Assembly: GCA_907165275.2 (NCBI GenBank)
Contig: OU015659.1
Location: 12,070,501-12,134,500, forward strand
From: Zygaena filipendulae
Lineage: Eukaryota > Arthropoda > Insecta > Lepidoptera > Zygaenidae
DNA length: 64,000 nt
Direction of reading: 5' to 3'
Below are positions 53,878 to 63,999 of the stretch, piece by piece (positions within the stretch are counted from its first letter, which is position 1; each line of letters starts with the position of its first letter). A program made the translations under genes and the position numbers. The notes beneath the pieces were generated by a model. It did no database searches. It was given only the letters and a program-made list of their open reading frames with translations, and had not been told where the DNA came from.

Positions 53878-53879
53878 CA

Positions 53880-54329
53880 TTCGAGCCCTACTCCACTCGT
53901 ATGCAGGTGAGCACACAAGCCGCCCGCCCTCAGTACTGGTGGAGGGTTGAATCAGTTGGCTTGTATGGAGTGACGGATACGCTTTAAGGGGTAGTAGTCA
54001 ATGGATATTCTGAAATCTCTAAGTCCATGTTTAGACCCCTTTTCGCGGACGATGTAACTGAATATTTTAGTTAAGGTAAGTATGAACGAGCTTTTGTAAC
54101 ACAGACTCCTTAACTCTAAGATAACTGTTCCGGTTAACTACTCCCACTTTTATGGTTAAAGAAGAAAAAAAAACTACGTATTGGTCATATATTCACGACA
54201 GGATTCACCCAAATGTAGATTTGAAACTCTCTAATATAATTTTGAGGGAAAAGAAAGTCCGTCAAAATTCAAATATGTATTAATGAAGTTAACTTCAAAC
54301 ATTTATAAAAGTAAATTATAGAAAAGAAA
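53880..54329. other. No gene seen
   Basis: Unique-looking, slightly GC-richer near 53900-53960; no frame supported. Confidence 0.35.
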
Positions 54330-54605
54330 TTTTCTTCTTCTTCTTCTTCTTTAATAATGGCGTCTATAATTATAATTTGCCAATGGCAATGTTTCTTAAT
54401 AATAAAAATCTCTTCATGTAGATACTTCTTCAATTGTGGCGAAACGCCAATGTCAATGTTAGATTGTTCCCCAAGTTAAAACATGGCTCTCTTGAAAGCC
54501 AGTTTCCTGCTCAGGGTCCAAAATAGATGCTGAAAAGTGACTGAAATAACGAAGACAACGTGACACGCGTGTTTTCGGTACGGCTTTCACTCGTCAACAA
54601 CCAAA
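54330..54605 (-). repeat. (GAA)n-tailed SINE-like repeat, best copy
   Basis: On the minus strand it runs from a region near GACGAGTGAAAGCCGTACCG through TTTTAACTTGGGGAACAATC to GACGCCATTATTAAAGAAGA and a (GAA)n tail. No pol III boxes were recognised. It could be a LINE 3' end. Confidence 0.55.
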
Positions 54606-55240
54606 GAAATTTTTATTCACCAACACAACTTATAAAATGTTTTGCAGCATTATGTCAATTGTCAAATTATTTGGTGTGACAAATTTATGTGAATTTATCA
54701 TCATTTGCAACACTAGATCTACGACAGTGTTGTCAAACAAAATAATTTATTCCCTTACGAATAGACAGGTAATTCCTCTTTTTTTTTAAATAAAACCAAC
54801 AATACCTCTCTGGGAATTATGCTAAATATTTACGGACAATATTACGTGTATTTTCATATTAAATAGCAACATTTTTTATTCGGAGAACTTAAAATTCCCC
54901 GCGGAGCGTAATTTTAATAAGTGAATTCTGACGACGAAAATTGTGAATGACGGCTTCCGTCTCGCTCTTGTAATTGAAGTGACCTGTTATCATTTATGTT
55001 GCTAAAATCTACAGAAGTACACCCACAGAAATAAACAGAACAGACTACGCAAGACGTATCACCATGTGCATTGCAACACATTTACTACGCGCTTCTAGTA
55101 TATAGGTGCGCTTGCAAATATCGGTTAATGCTCAAGGTTTCACCACTAAATACCGGTTACCGCGAAATTTGGATTAAATAGATTGATAAAACTACATATC
55201 AGTTAATTTGCTTATGAGCAATTGGTACTTATATCAAAAA
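54606..55240. other. No gene seen
   Basis: A+T-rich; no element ends found. Confidence 0.4.
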
Positions 55241-55242
55241 CT

Positions 55243-55389
55243 AGCTGTTCCCCGCGGTTTCACCCGCGTTAGTATCGGAGATCCCGCGGGTTTTCCGTTA
55301 ATTTCTGAGTTTCCGTGGGAACTCCCCTGACAACGTGTATGCAAATTTTTGTGGTGATCGGTTGAGCCGTTTAGCTTAAGGTAAGGATG
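55243..55389 (-). mobile_element. Helitron-like repeat, rearranged
   Basis: CTAGCTGTTCCCCGCGGTTT, then the GGAGTTCCC block partly duplicated, then CCCTGACAACGTGTATGC and GATCGGTTGAGCCG. The far end is lost. Confidence 0.5.
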
Positions 55390-55892
55390 TTAATTACCTA
55401 TTCTAAGGTTGAACTTTACTCTTCACACTCCGTACCTCCGTATGCCAGTAAAAAAATACATTTTGGAATAAAAACTTTTAACTTTTGTTATCTTTTATAA
55501 TATAGTAATATAATAATAGTAATATATAATTATAACTATATAATACTATGCAGTTTTAAGCTAACTTGTCGTTCACAATATTGAAAATCGTCAAATATTT
55601 TTTTGTTAGATATTATCTGGACCTTTTAACCTGAAATATATCTTTTAATCTTTTGCGACCATGAAAATATGAAATCTGCTTATAATTTTTTACCGACAGA
55701 CGTGTCACGAATATAAAAATTCGATTCCAGTGATGTTTAACAATTCATTCCGCGAATATTTTAAAATTAATATTTCGGTCCTACTCGGAATTGGATTTTT
55801 AAATAACGAAATGAAAGCTTTTTTATGTTTCTAGTTTCTACGCTGAGCGCTATTGTTCTGTCTGTGTCTCCTTTTTTATGTACTATACAATA

Positions 55893-56180
55893 TACTAGCT
55901 GTCCCCCGCGATTTCATCCGCGGTAATTTCGGAGATCCCGCGGAGGTTGCGGGAAAAAAGTACTATATGTCCTTCTTTGTACCCCGACAGTAGTTTACGG
56001 TGATTAGCTGTTCCCCGCATTAATCCCAGAGTTCCCGCGGGAATTCCGAGATAAAACTATCTTATCTTTCAAGTTGGGCCAAATTACAACACAGCGACCA
56101 AATTTCATCATGATCGATTCAGTAGTTTCGGAGTCCATCGCGGCCAAACAACTTGACACGGGATTTATATATATTAAGAT
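55893..56180 (-). mobile_element. Two Helitron-like pieces
   Basis: The first starts CTAGCTGTCCCCCGCGATTT at 55895. The second starts TAGCTGTTCCCCGCATTAAT at 56006 and ends with CGGAGTCCATCGCGGCCAAA and TTTATATATATTAAGAT, an ending different from the main family. Confidence 0.5.
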
Positions 56181-56185
56181 AAGAC

Positions 56186-56616
56186 TAGATGTCCCCCGCG
56201 ATTTCATCCACGGTAATTTCGGAGTTCCCGCGGGAATTCCAGGATAAAAACTATCCTATCTTTTAAGTTGGACCATATGGACGCAGATAAGCAATAACAT
56301 GTTAACCCACAATATTAAGTTATCGATTCAAAACGCTTTATTGAGAGTTATGGAGCGTTTTTTAAATAATTAATTAAGTTTTTTAATTACATTGCTTAAA
56401 TACCAAAAAAAATTAAACATAAAAAAATGCTGAAACAAAATGACGATATGATTTTAAAACACGATTTATTCAAAATTACTCCAATGTGGGTTAACACACT
56501 ATTGCTTATATATGTCCATATTATAAATGGTTACAAAATTTTATCAAAATCCGTTCAGTAGTTTCGGAGTCCATCGCGGACAAACAACGTGACACGTGAT
56601 TTATATATATTAAGAT
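56186..56616 (-). mobile_element. Helitron-like element split by a MITE
   Basis: CTAGATGTCCCCCGCGATTT to AAGTTGGACCATA, then after the MITE TATTATAAATGGTTACAAAA to CGGAGTCCATCGCGGACAAA and ATATATATTAAGAT. Matches the second piece at 56006-56180. Confidence 0.6.
56278..56516 (-). mobile_element. 'GATAAGCAAT' MITE copy 6
   Basis: ATGGACGCAGATAAGCAATA to TTGCTTATATATGTCCA, flanked by TA on both sides, within the preceding element. Confidence 0.78.
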
Positions 56617-56801
56617 TATACTAATTGTCCCGTGGAATCACTTTTTACTACCTATTTTTATAATTATACTGTGTGCACTATGTACGTGATGAATAGTTTT
56701 GTGCACGGAAAGTCACTCAGCGGCACATACCTACCTAGTTTTTATCTTTTTTCGTGTGAAAACCAAGTTTACGTGCTTCTTTCTGTCTCGTTGGTACCTA
56801 A

Positions 56802-58428
56802 TACAGGGTGTCCCGTAAATCGACGTCAAGCCAGAACCGGGCGATAGGCTAAGCCATAACTTAATAGATTAGAGAGAATTATTAAAACTTCATTTGCAAG
56901 TCATCAGTACACAGTACAATCTAGGTATTTATCTCTACAATAAAGTAAATAAAATTCTGAAAATATACCAAAGAACTCATCACGACTGCCAGTTAACTAT
57001 AACTGAATGACTTAAGATTCTTTCCTACGATGAAACAAAAAAATTACTTCCCCTCTATTCATTTGTAACAACCACATGAAAATCTATTTGGAAGTTTTTG
57101 TGTTTTGTAAAGTGTGGCGGTGGCGGACATTCACTCATACACATACCTACACAAATACACATTCGCGCACACTCAACATACAAATACACACAAGCACACT
57201 CATACACACAAACAAATTCAAGCTTACTAAAAATGAAGGTATGATGGGTTAGGAAGAAGAGAAGAAAAAAAATTTAATAAATGTGCACTTACATACAATT
57301 ATATTTATATAAATATACTAGATTCGCCCTGTGCGCGAGCTGCGAGCAGCTCGCGTTTCCGAGCCAGGGCCGAAATAATTTCCCCATACAAACAACTAAT
57401 GTTCGGCGGCCATCTTGAAAAATGACGCAATCGAAAAACTGATTCGATATTCGGCATCAGCGACCCCAAAAACCCCCGGATGCCGAACCTCACCCGGATC
57501 GGATCAACTTTTTTTTCGGCCGCCATTTTGAATCCGCCATTTTGGATTTTTACCACGCCAGGCGGTTGCCCCCCATTGACCTCTATGACATTTGTTTGAG
57601 CACCCCCCATCAGACTCCTATAGTTTCGGAGATAATCGATCGGCGGCCATGTTTTTTTCCGCCATCTTGAAAAAAAAGTTACACTATTGAAATTTGCCCA
57701 AGGTGTGGATGAAATTTAGTTAGAAACGTTTTCACTTTCGATGGATAGTTTCGGCGGGCAGTCGACTCACTACCTGATGAGAAGCAGGAATCGAAGATGT
57801 CGAGGTTTTCCCATAATCACCGAAACGTCCCCTCTACATGTTCCATACATTATATCAACCTAGAGATGCTCCTTCTGGGAGAACAATTATGTCAATGAGT
57901 GAGTGGTAATCCAGCTTTATATATTATAATAATTTCTGTATGAGTTAATTAATTATAAGGCTTTAGTTATATAAATGTTTTGGATGGCTATGGAAGAGTG
58001 AGACCTACTGGCATAAGTATAAAAAAATGCTTAAAAGTAGGTACCAACGACCGTTCGTAACGACTTCTTATAAAATAATAAATATTTTGATTTTTTTTTT
58101 AATAGAATAACGTAAAAAATACTCTTTAAAATTTAGAAAAATTACAATTTACACACTGCAACGGTTCTCTTACTCTCGTTGCTACAAACCTTAACTTTTT
58201 TTAAATTTTCTCCTTATTGTGTAATCCTGAATAGTGTTTCTGAAAACTACTGTTAAAAATTTAAGTTTTTTCCAATGAAGTTTTCAGAATTATTGCTTTC
58301 GTCAGTTTTTAATGACTATCCTTTTTTAAATAGGCATAGCAAAGATTTTATATTTTTCTGTTAACAGCTGTTATGACTTAGCCTATCACCTGGTTCGGGC
58401 TTGACGTCGATTTACGGTACATCCTGTA
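56802..58428. mobile_element. 1.6-kb DNA element with 55-bp inverted ends
   Basis: The left end is TACAGGGTGTCCCGTAAATC, and the complement of the right end is TACAGGATGTACCGTAAATC. Similarity continues over about 55 bp (GACGTCAAGC, GATAGGCTAAG). TAA is duplicated at 56799-56801 and 58429-58431. No transposase frame is visible. A separate repeat (57318-57920) lies inside. The superfamily is not assigned. Confidence 0.65.
57318..57920. repeat. Repeat rich in GCCAT motifs
   Basis: It starts CTAGATTCGCCCTGTGCGCG and ends near GTGAGTGGTAATCCAGCTTT and ATATATTATA. It contains CGGCGGCCATCTTGA, CGGCCGCCATTTTGAAT, CCGCCATTTTGG, GGCGGCCATG and CCGCCATCTTGA. The 101-codon minus frame across it is not recognised as a protein. 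Confidence 0.5.
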
Positions 58429-58584
58429 TAAAGGAGGTATGAACTATCGCTTACGGATACAAAATATCTGCTCAAAACAAATTTCCAACATTACCGTAAT
58501 GGTAAACACATCAGTGCTTTGTAGACGATGATTGTGGGCCGACCTTTATTTGTTTAGGATCTCATCGGGCGGTCCGAGCTGAGC

Positions 58585-59180
58585 CCTAATTCACTATGAC
58601 CATAGTCCATAATACGCCGCGCTAAGATAAAACGCCGCAAAAACTGTCTTTCCCTCGTAATCAAAGAAGTTTTACTGCAAATAATACATTTACAACGTTT
58701 CTTATGGCATCAAAAATAATACTCAAAGTCAAAGAACCAGAAAATATCTAGTTCCAAAATTTTTGAATGACATACCAATAGAAGTAAGAACTAAAAGTAA
58801 GGCCTTGTTCCAAAAGAAAACAAAAAAGTTTTTGTTAGAAACCATCTGTTTGAGACTTTAATTAAGTGCAGTACCTATCTGTTTGTAAAAATATGTAGTG
58901 TAGTGTGTTGTATTGTACTATGTTGTACTAAAATTTGCTGGTTCAGTACATACCTAATAAGAACAATAAAATAAAGGGAGTGATTCGTCTGCCATCAAAC
59001 TGCTGTTCAGTTTGGCGGGTGTATATAACGAACAACGCTGATTTGTGTTAAATTTAATAAAAAATTATTAAAAAAAAAAAACATCCTAATATCTTGACAT
59101 CCAGAACGTTTGGAAAATGCGTTTTTGGGACGCGCGTTATGGGCAAGGAATGTTGTTGGTCATAGTGAATAAGGGCCCTG
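58585..59180 (+). mobile_element. 'CACTATGACCAT' MITE split by a LINE 3' end
   Basis: The left half is GAGCCCTAATTCACTATGAC to TATGGCATCAAAAATAATAC and the right half is CATCCTAATATCTTGACATC to GTCATAGTGAATAAGGGCCC. It agrees with the uninterrupted copy at 32553-32780. Confidence 0.7.
58722..59081 (+). pseudogene. CR1/jockey-like LINE, 3' end only
   Basis: One frame reads RKYLVPKFLNDIPIEVRTKS and then FQKKTKKFLLE before a TAA. This resembles the last residues of CR1- or jockey-type reverse transcriptases. A 3' UTR of about 220 bp ends in a 12-A tail at 59070-59081. The 5' truncation is typical of LINE insertion. Confidence 0.6.
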
Positions 59181-59629
59181 GTTAACTTTGTTTATCAACC
59201 TTGCAGGCTATTGTTAAATTGGTTTGCTCGGACGCTTAAGTATTTAAGGCTTAGATATTTAGAATACTGCTTAAGTGTATAGGTTACCCTTACCCTTACC
59301 CTTACCCCATACCCTTAAGCAGTATTCGCTTAAGGGTATAGGTTAAACTACTTGCCGCTTAGGTATAGGAGAATCGATATTTGTGGATGAAACCAAAACA
59401 ATTAAGAAGACTTTCCAATTACTCGATGAATTTGAATAGTAGAGATTCCGATTCCAAAAATGCAACATAAAGTATACAGTATCTTCAATTAATACATACA
59501 AACAAAGTAAGTAGGCGTATAATATTGTGAACGCGCCTTCTGAAAGCCTGGAGAACCGGTAGGTATGTAAGCACCCAGTATTGGCAACCAGCAAATAAAT
59601 TCCGAAACCTATAACCAAATGCAAGGCGG
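59082..59629. other. No gene; CCCTTA repeats and inverted motif
   Basis: 59281-59345 has CCCTTA units and two copies of TACTGCTTAAG / CTTAAGCAGTATTC in opposite orientation. The rest is unremarkable. Confidence 0.45.
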
Positions 59630-59635
59630 ACTTAC

Positions 59636-60120
59636 TTGACTGACACCAAATGATCAGCTCCCAGGTGGTCTTCTTCAAGGTGCGTTCACGCCGCTAGCTT
59701 CTACGGCGGAAGCCGCGGACAAGCGTACAAAATGGCGACAAAGCAGTGTCCAAGCGTACCACACAGGCGACTCTCGTCGCGCTTGTTCACCAACCAACCA
59801 ACCATACAACTTAAATAGTTCACCAAGCGTGCGGTGGGCATGCGTCCATAAAAAGCTGTGTATTCGAGGATTGAAAGCAAACACCAAAGGGTCACTCCAG
59901 AGACCGGCACTCGCGAGCGAAGCTAACGCAGAGCAGCACATACACCTCAGTACACAGTCGGGAACACACTCGTTGACTCAGCCGGCGCAAGCATGAGCCA
60001 AAAAACGAATGCAACGCCGCCATCATGATGTGGGGAACTACCGCGCCCGCGCCGATTGGTCGAGCGTTCAGTCCACCCATAGATGGCATAGGCGCGAAAT
60101 TTAAATACCGGGTTGCCAAT
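59636..60120 (-). promoter_or_regulatory. CpG-rich region, possible host promoter and first exon
   Basis: This is the most GC- and CpG-rich unique stretch. On the minus strand a CCAAT motif (CGACCAATCGGCGCGGGCGC) is followed by about 400 bp without repeats and a good donor, CAGTCAA|GTAAGTCC, at 59630-59636. Minus frames of 69-88 codons are open here, but none resembles a known protein, so a non-coding 5' exon is the simplest reading. The next exon would lie further left or be lost. Confidence 0.35.
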
Positions 60121-60217
60121 ATCCAGTTTTATAAATAGCCCAGCCCAAAAAATTATATTTGTGATTTCTCTCGATGATTCAGTTTTTAGAAGTTTCATCC
60201 TACTAATCCTACTTAGG

Positions 60218-61543
60218 GGAAACTTGCCTTATTCGTACCACTTCAGAGAAATGCTAATTATCTAGAAATATGAATAAGGAAAGAACATTCAATTGATGTT
60301 AAAATAATCTTTATTTATTTACTTATCAAAAAAAATAACAAAATGAACTTAAACTTTAATAACTTGTGAGAAAAATAGGTTTTAAAAAAAAGTGGAAAAG
60401 GTACGATTTAGGTTTATTTGTTCCTAAAACGTACCCTTATATTCCTATATCGTACTCGTATATCCCTATGTCCAACTTGAGATACTATAATTAAAATCAG
60501 TTTCATAATATTAATAATTGACTTTTATGAGTAATAGTAATTATTATTATTTATTGTGTCACTAATCTACTTAATTTGTCGTCTCATATGCAATAATCTC
60601 AGAAATGAAACAACATTTTAACTATGGGTAGCATATCTATAACTGTATTTTCAAATTCTTTGCAATCATCCCAAATAAAATTAAGCTTTTAATCAAGTTC
60701 CAGAATCCAGGTTTCACACTATATCATGTCTTCTTTTTTATTGTCTAAAATGGGAAATACTAGCAATCTTCTTAATTTTCTTTATCTTTTTTCTTTGAGA
60801 TTCTTCATTTTTATGACTTTTTGTCCACCGAAATTTCTACAGCCTTCTTTTTTGAATCATTGGATTTTTGCGATGTTGTTTTGTTTTTTATGACCCTTTT
60901 TGTTTTGCAATGACTACATAATAATGTAGAAAAACTTTGAATTATGATATGCTCTTAAATGGCGTCGAAATGTGAGTTTTGGAATATTAAATACACGAGA
61001 AGCTTCATTAAATTTTAAAATTCCATTTTTATACCCACTGAGAGCTTTTTCCATATCGTCACTTGACCAAGTATTTTATTGTCATTTGGTCATATTGACC
61101 TTAAACAAAAAAATAAATAATTACTCCTAATTCGTACCGGTACGAAATAAAACAAAGTGATGAGTACGAATTAGACTCAAGATAACTAACGATTTCAAAA
61201 TAGCCGCGTAACTAAATTGTTGCCAGGCAGGTGTTTGTATGTCTAAGAATTAAAAATGTGAATTAGTATAGAATTAAGTAAGAAACTTCTAATTTACACA
61301 ACTCACCATGAAAGAAATTAAAAATCTTATGAATCAACCAAAAAAATTACTCGAAAACAACAAAATTATTTATTTTTTGAATAATTTTTAACAAAGCGGA
61401 AGAGTGGAGTTGTTACTTGGGTGACGTGACATGGCGACCTAGTAGTTCCATTTCTTAGTACTTGCGTTGCCACTGCAGTTTCAGGATAAGAGAACTTGAT
61501 AGGGTACGTTTTAGGAACAAGTACGATTTAGGCAAGTTTCCCC
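60218..61543 (-). mobile_element. Pogo/Tigger-like element, decayed
   Basis: GGGGAAACTTGCCTTATTCG on the left matches the complement of the right end (GGGGAAACTTGCCTAAATCG), with TA outside both. GTACG and CGTACC motifs recur near both ends. On the minus strand 60936-61073 encodes TWSSDDMEKALSGYKNG and then LTFRRHLRAYH, the pattern of a pipsqueak-type helix-turn-helix found at the start of pogo-like transposases. The catalytic part is not recognisable. It sits in the left end of a Helitron-like repeat. Confidence 0.65.
60936..61097 (-). pseudogene. Pogo-like transposase N-terminus
   Basis: The frame opens with ATG-ACC-AAA and then two stops, followed by NTWSSDDMEKAL, LKFNEASRVFNIP and LTFRRHLRAYHNSK. 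The first half predicts a helix, then a turn (NIP) and a recognition helix, as in HTH_psq domains. Downstream the frame is broken by stops, so the protein is inactive. Confidence 0.6.
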
Positions 61544-61737
61544 TATATCTATTATAAATGTGAAAGTGTGGATGTTTGGATGTTTGTTACTCAATCACGC
61601 AAAAACGGCTAAACGGATTTGGATGAAATTTAGCATGCACGTGGTCAGGGGTACAGAGAAGGACATAGGGTACTTTTTATCCCGGAATTCCCGCGGGAAC
61701 TCCGATATTACCGCGAGCGAAACCGCGGGGCACAGCT
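61544..61737 (+). mobile_element. Helitron-like repeat, left end displaced
   Basis: TATCTATTATAAATGTGAAA to GGGGCACAGCTAG|T, close to the family pattern. The terminal TCCTACTAAT lies on the other side of the pogo-like element (near 60199-60213). Confidence 0.65.
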
Positions 61738-62418
61738 AGTTTATAATATAAATTTCTTTTCAGTAGTAGGTACATAACAGAAAATACTTAACCCCTGTCA
61801 CTAACAGGCTAACTTTTTTAGAGACATTTTTACATCAAGATGAAATAAATCAAAGAAAACGTTATAAGGTCAAAAATATGGAATGTAATTGGTTTTCCAA
61901 CTTTCATTTATAAATAAAAAATCAGTAAAAAAAAAACTTAGAAGCAAGCGTGTTAGAGTCAAGCTCGTACAATAAGGGTTCAGTAGAGCGAAGTTATTCC
62001 CCGCAACCATTGATGTAGAAAAAATACTTTGTCCTGGGACTAAGTATCATGTCAAAGATGTCTTTAGTGCTCTGTAGTAGATATGTGGTTTAATATAAGA
62101 TGTGGTAAAATTTGCTGAAAATATTTAGAGGGCTGGTAGTATACGTTATAACAAACAGGATAAGCGAAAAAATAATATTAGAAGTTTGGTAGTTTTTCAG
62201 AATATGAGGGAAATAAATTCAATGAAAAAATATTACAACTACATTCACAAGGTACACAATACACGTATACAAGGCACACGCCGCGCGCACAGCGAGCGAT
62301 GCATCAGCCGGACAGGTCAGCTCGATCGAGGTCATTGACCTTCGTGCTCAAATAAGTTTCACCTCAAAGAAATACATTCACAACGTGTTTTAGGGTGAAC
62401 AGAATAGTAATCCTACTT
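61738..62418. other. No gene seen
   Basis: A+T-rich, with a CpG-rich patch at 62275-62335 (CACGCCGCGCGCACAGCGAG). No frame supported. Confidence 0.35.
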
Positions 62419-62533
62419 TCCTACTAATATTATATGTGAAAGTGTGGATGTATGGATGTTTGGATATTTTGATGTTCGTTACTCAATCACGCAAAAACGA
62501 CTGAACGCGGGTGAAACCGCGGGGCACAGCTAG
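62419..62533 (+). mobile_element. Helitron-like repeat reduced to 115 bp
   Basis: TCCTACTAATATTATATGTG through AAAACGACTGAACG joins directly to CGGGTGAAACCGCGGGGCAC and AGCTAG|T. The core is cleanly deleted while both ends and the hairpin arm are kept. Confidence 0.65.
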
Positions 62534-62898
62534 TATAATAATAAAATATGCAAACAGAAAAAAATCATGCTATAGTTAAACTCAAAAGACACCTATCTTC
62601 AAGAGGAAAAACTAATTAAAGACCGCCAGAGCTTTTAAGAGAGTGTAAGTGTCCTCACAGTTGAAGTGAAATGTCGCTCTTGAACGGTTTTAATTAGGTT
62701 ATACGGAAAAAAGTGTATAGGTACCTACCGACTAATTAACAGACGTAAAAACTCAAGTAACTCTCACGGTAGTATCTCTAAGTAGTTTGTGCTCACATTC
62801 ATTTATTCCTTTGCTTTACTCAATTAAATGTTGTCAGCGCAAGATAGAAACGATAAAAAAACCTTAAGTACTCAGGTATTTTTCGGAACGAAGTTCCT
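62534..62898. other. No gene seen
   Basis: A+T-rich sequence without element ends. Confidence 0.4.
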
Positions 62899-63078
62899 AA
62901 TTTTTGTAAATCAATGTCTAAAGTGTTCATTAAATATGAATACCATACTTTAATATTGGACACATTATTTTCGGACGAATTTTCCGTGAATTTGGAGACA
63001 CCCTTGGGTGTATCTTTAAGATAAAAATTATCGTACAGTAAATTTTTGTAAATCAATGTCTAAAGTGTTCATTAAATA

Positions 63079-63083
<5 letters not shown>
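62899..63083. repeat. 43-bp direct repeat, 142 bp apart
   Basis: AATTTTTGTAAATCAATGTC and the following 23 bases occur identically at 62899-62941 and 63041-63083. The second copy borders the (AAT)n tail of the LINE. Confidence 0.9.
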
Positions 63084-63109
<26 letters not shown>

Positions 63110-63110
63110 G
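63080..63110 (-). repeat. (TTA)n tail of the LINE
   Basis: An (AAT)n/(TTA)n tract at the 3' side of the LINE on the minus strand, as expected for RTE-type elements that end in short tandem repeats instead of poly(A). Confidence 0.7.
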
Positions 63111-63162
63111 CCTCTTATCCTGAACTGTTTCTTTGACTTTGTGGTTAACTCTTATCTTTAAG

Positions 63163-63999
63163 TTATAAAATATCTCTGAATTCAGTGTGCCTCTTGGCAA
63201 AGGCCTCCTCTAACAATTTCCATTGTACTCTGTCTCTTGCAACCCTTCTCCATTTTGAGCCTGCTGTTAATTTTAGTTCGTCTTCCCATCTCTTGCTTTG
63301 TCTTCCTCTGTTCCTTTTCCCATCTCTAGGGTACCAGTCAGTTATGATGTTGCTCCACTTTTCTTGTTTATCACGTATCATGTGTCCAGTCCATCTCCAC
63401 TTCAAACTATCTATTCTAGAGAGTATGTCTGTGACTTTAGTCTTACTTCTTATGACAGTGTTTCGTATCTTATCTTGTTTCTTAATACCTATCATACTTC
63501 GTTCCATAGCTCTTTGGCAGTGTTCCAGCATGTTTCTGTGATGTTTTGTGAGAGCCCAAGTTTCACACCCGTATGTAATACATGGGAGAATGCAGGTATT
63601 GAAGACCTTCCTTTTGATACCAGTACTCAGATCTGTGGATTTCATGATCTCTTTCAGTGACCAATATCTCTTCCATCCGTTAGCTATTCGTCTTTTTATT
63701 TCTTTTGTAGTTGTGTCTGTATGTGAGATGATTTGTCCTAAATAGATATATTCATCTACATATTCAACGGGTTGGTTGTTAATTTTTATTTCATATTTGT
63801 TTGAATTTGTTAATAGCTTCGTTTTGTTTATATTCATAGATAAGCCCACTTTTTTGCTCTCTGTATTTAGTTCTTGTATCATTTTTTCTAGGCTCCCTGG
63901 TTGCTCTTCAAATAAAACAATATCATCAGCGAATCTAAGATGGTTTAGTTTTTTACCGTCTATATTTAATCCATGTTGGTCCCATGTTAGCTTTCGAAA
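63163..63999 (-). CDS. RTE-like LINE reverse transcriptase, C-terminal part
   Basis: An open frame of 278 codons that runs off the right edge, so the start is outside the window. The catalytic FADD motif is at 63922-63933. Downstream are the thumb-like motifs YIYLGQIISHTD and LPCITYGCETWAL, and a basic C-terminus with RSRQSKRW-like and WRRVARDRVQWKLLEEAF residues. That C-terminus is typical of the endonuclease-reverse transcriptases of RTE-like elements in moths. No stop or frameshift is seen in this part. A short 3' UTR and a (TTA)n tail follow. The plus-strand frames across it are shadows. Whether the full element is intact cannot be seen here. Confidence 0.8.
   Translation of the reverse strand, partial: FRKLTWDQHGLNIDGKKLNHLRFADDIVLFEEQPGSLEKMIQELNTESKKVGLSMNINKTKLLTNSNKYEIKINNQPVEYVDEYIYLGQIISHTDTTTKEIKRRIANGWKRYWSLKEIMKSTDLSTGIKRKVFNTCILPCITYGCETWALTKHHRNMLEHCQRAMERSMIGIKKQDKIRNTVIRSKTKVTDILSRIDSLKWRWTGHMIRDKQEKWSNIITDWYPRDGKRNRGRQSKRWEDELKLTAGSKWRRVARDRVQWKLLEEAFAKRHTEFRDIL

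Noticed and set aside
57305..57610. 101-codon minus-strand protein
   Set aside because: It spans a repeat with GCCAT motifs; the composition follows the motif repeats and no family is recognised.
59281..59345. Telomere-like repeat
   Set aside because: The unit is CCCTTA in only three or four copies. Insect telomeres are CCTAA/TTAGG.
63185..63745. Plus-strand frames of 118-120 codons
   Set aside because: They are antisense shadows of the RTE-like reverse transcriptase, rich in Leu/Ser/Phe as expected from that.
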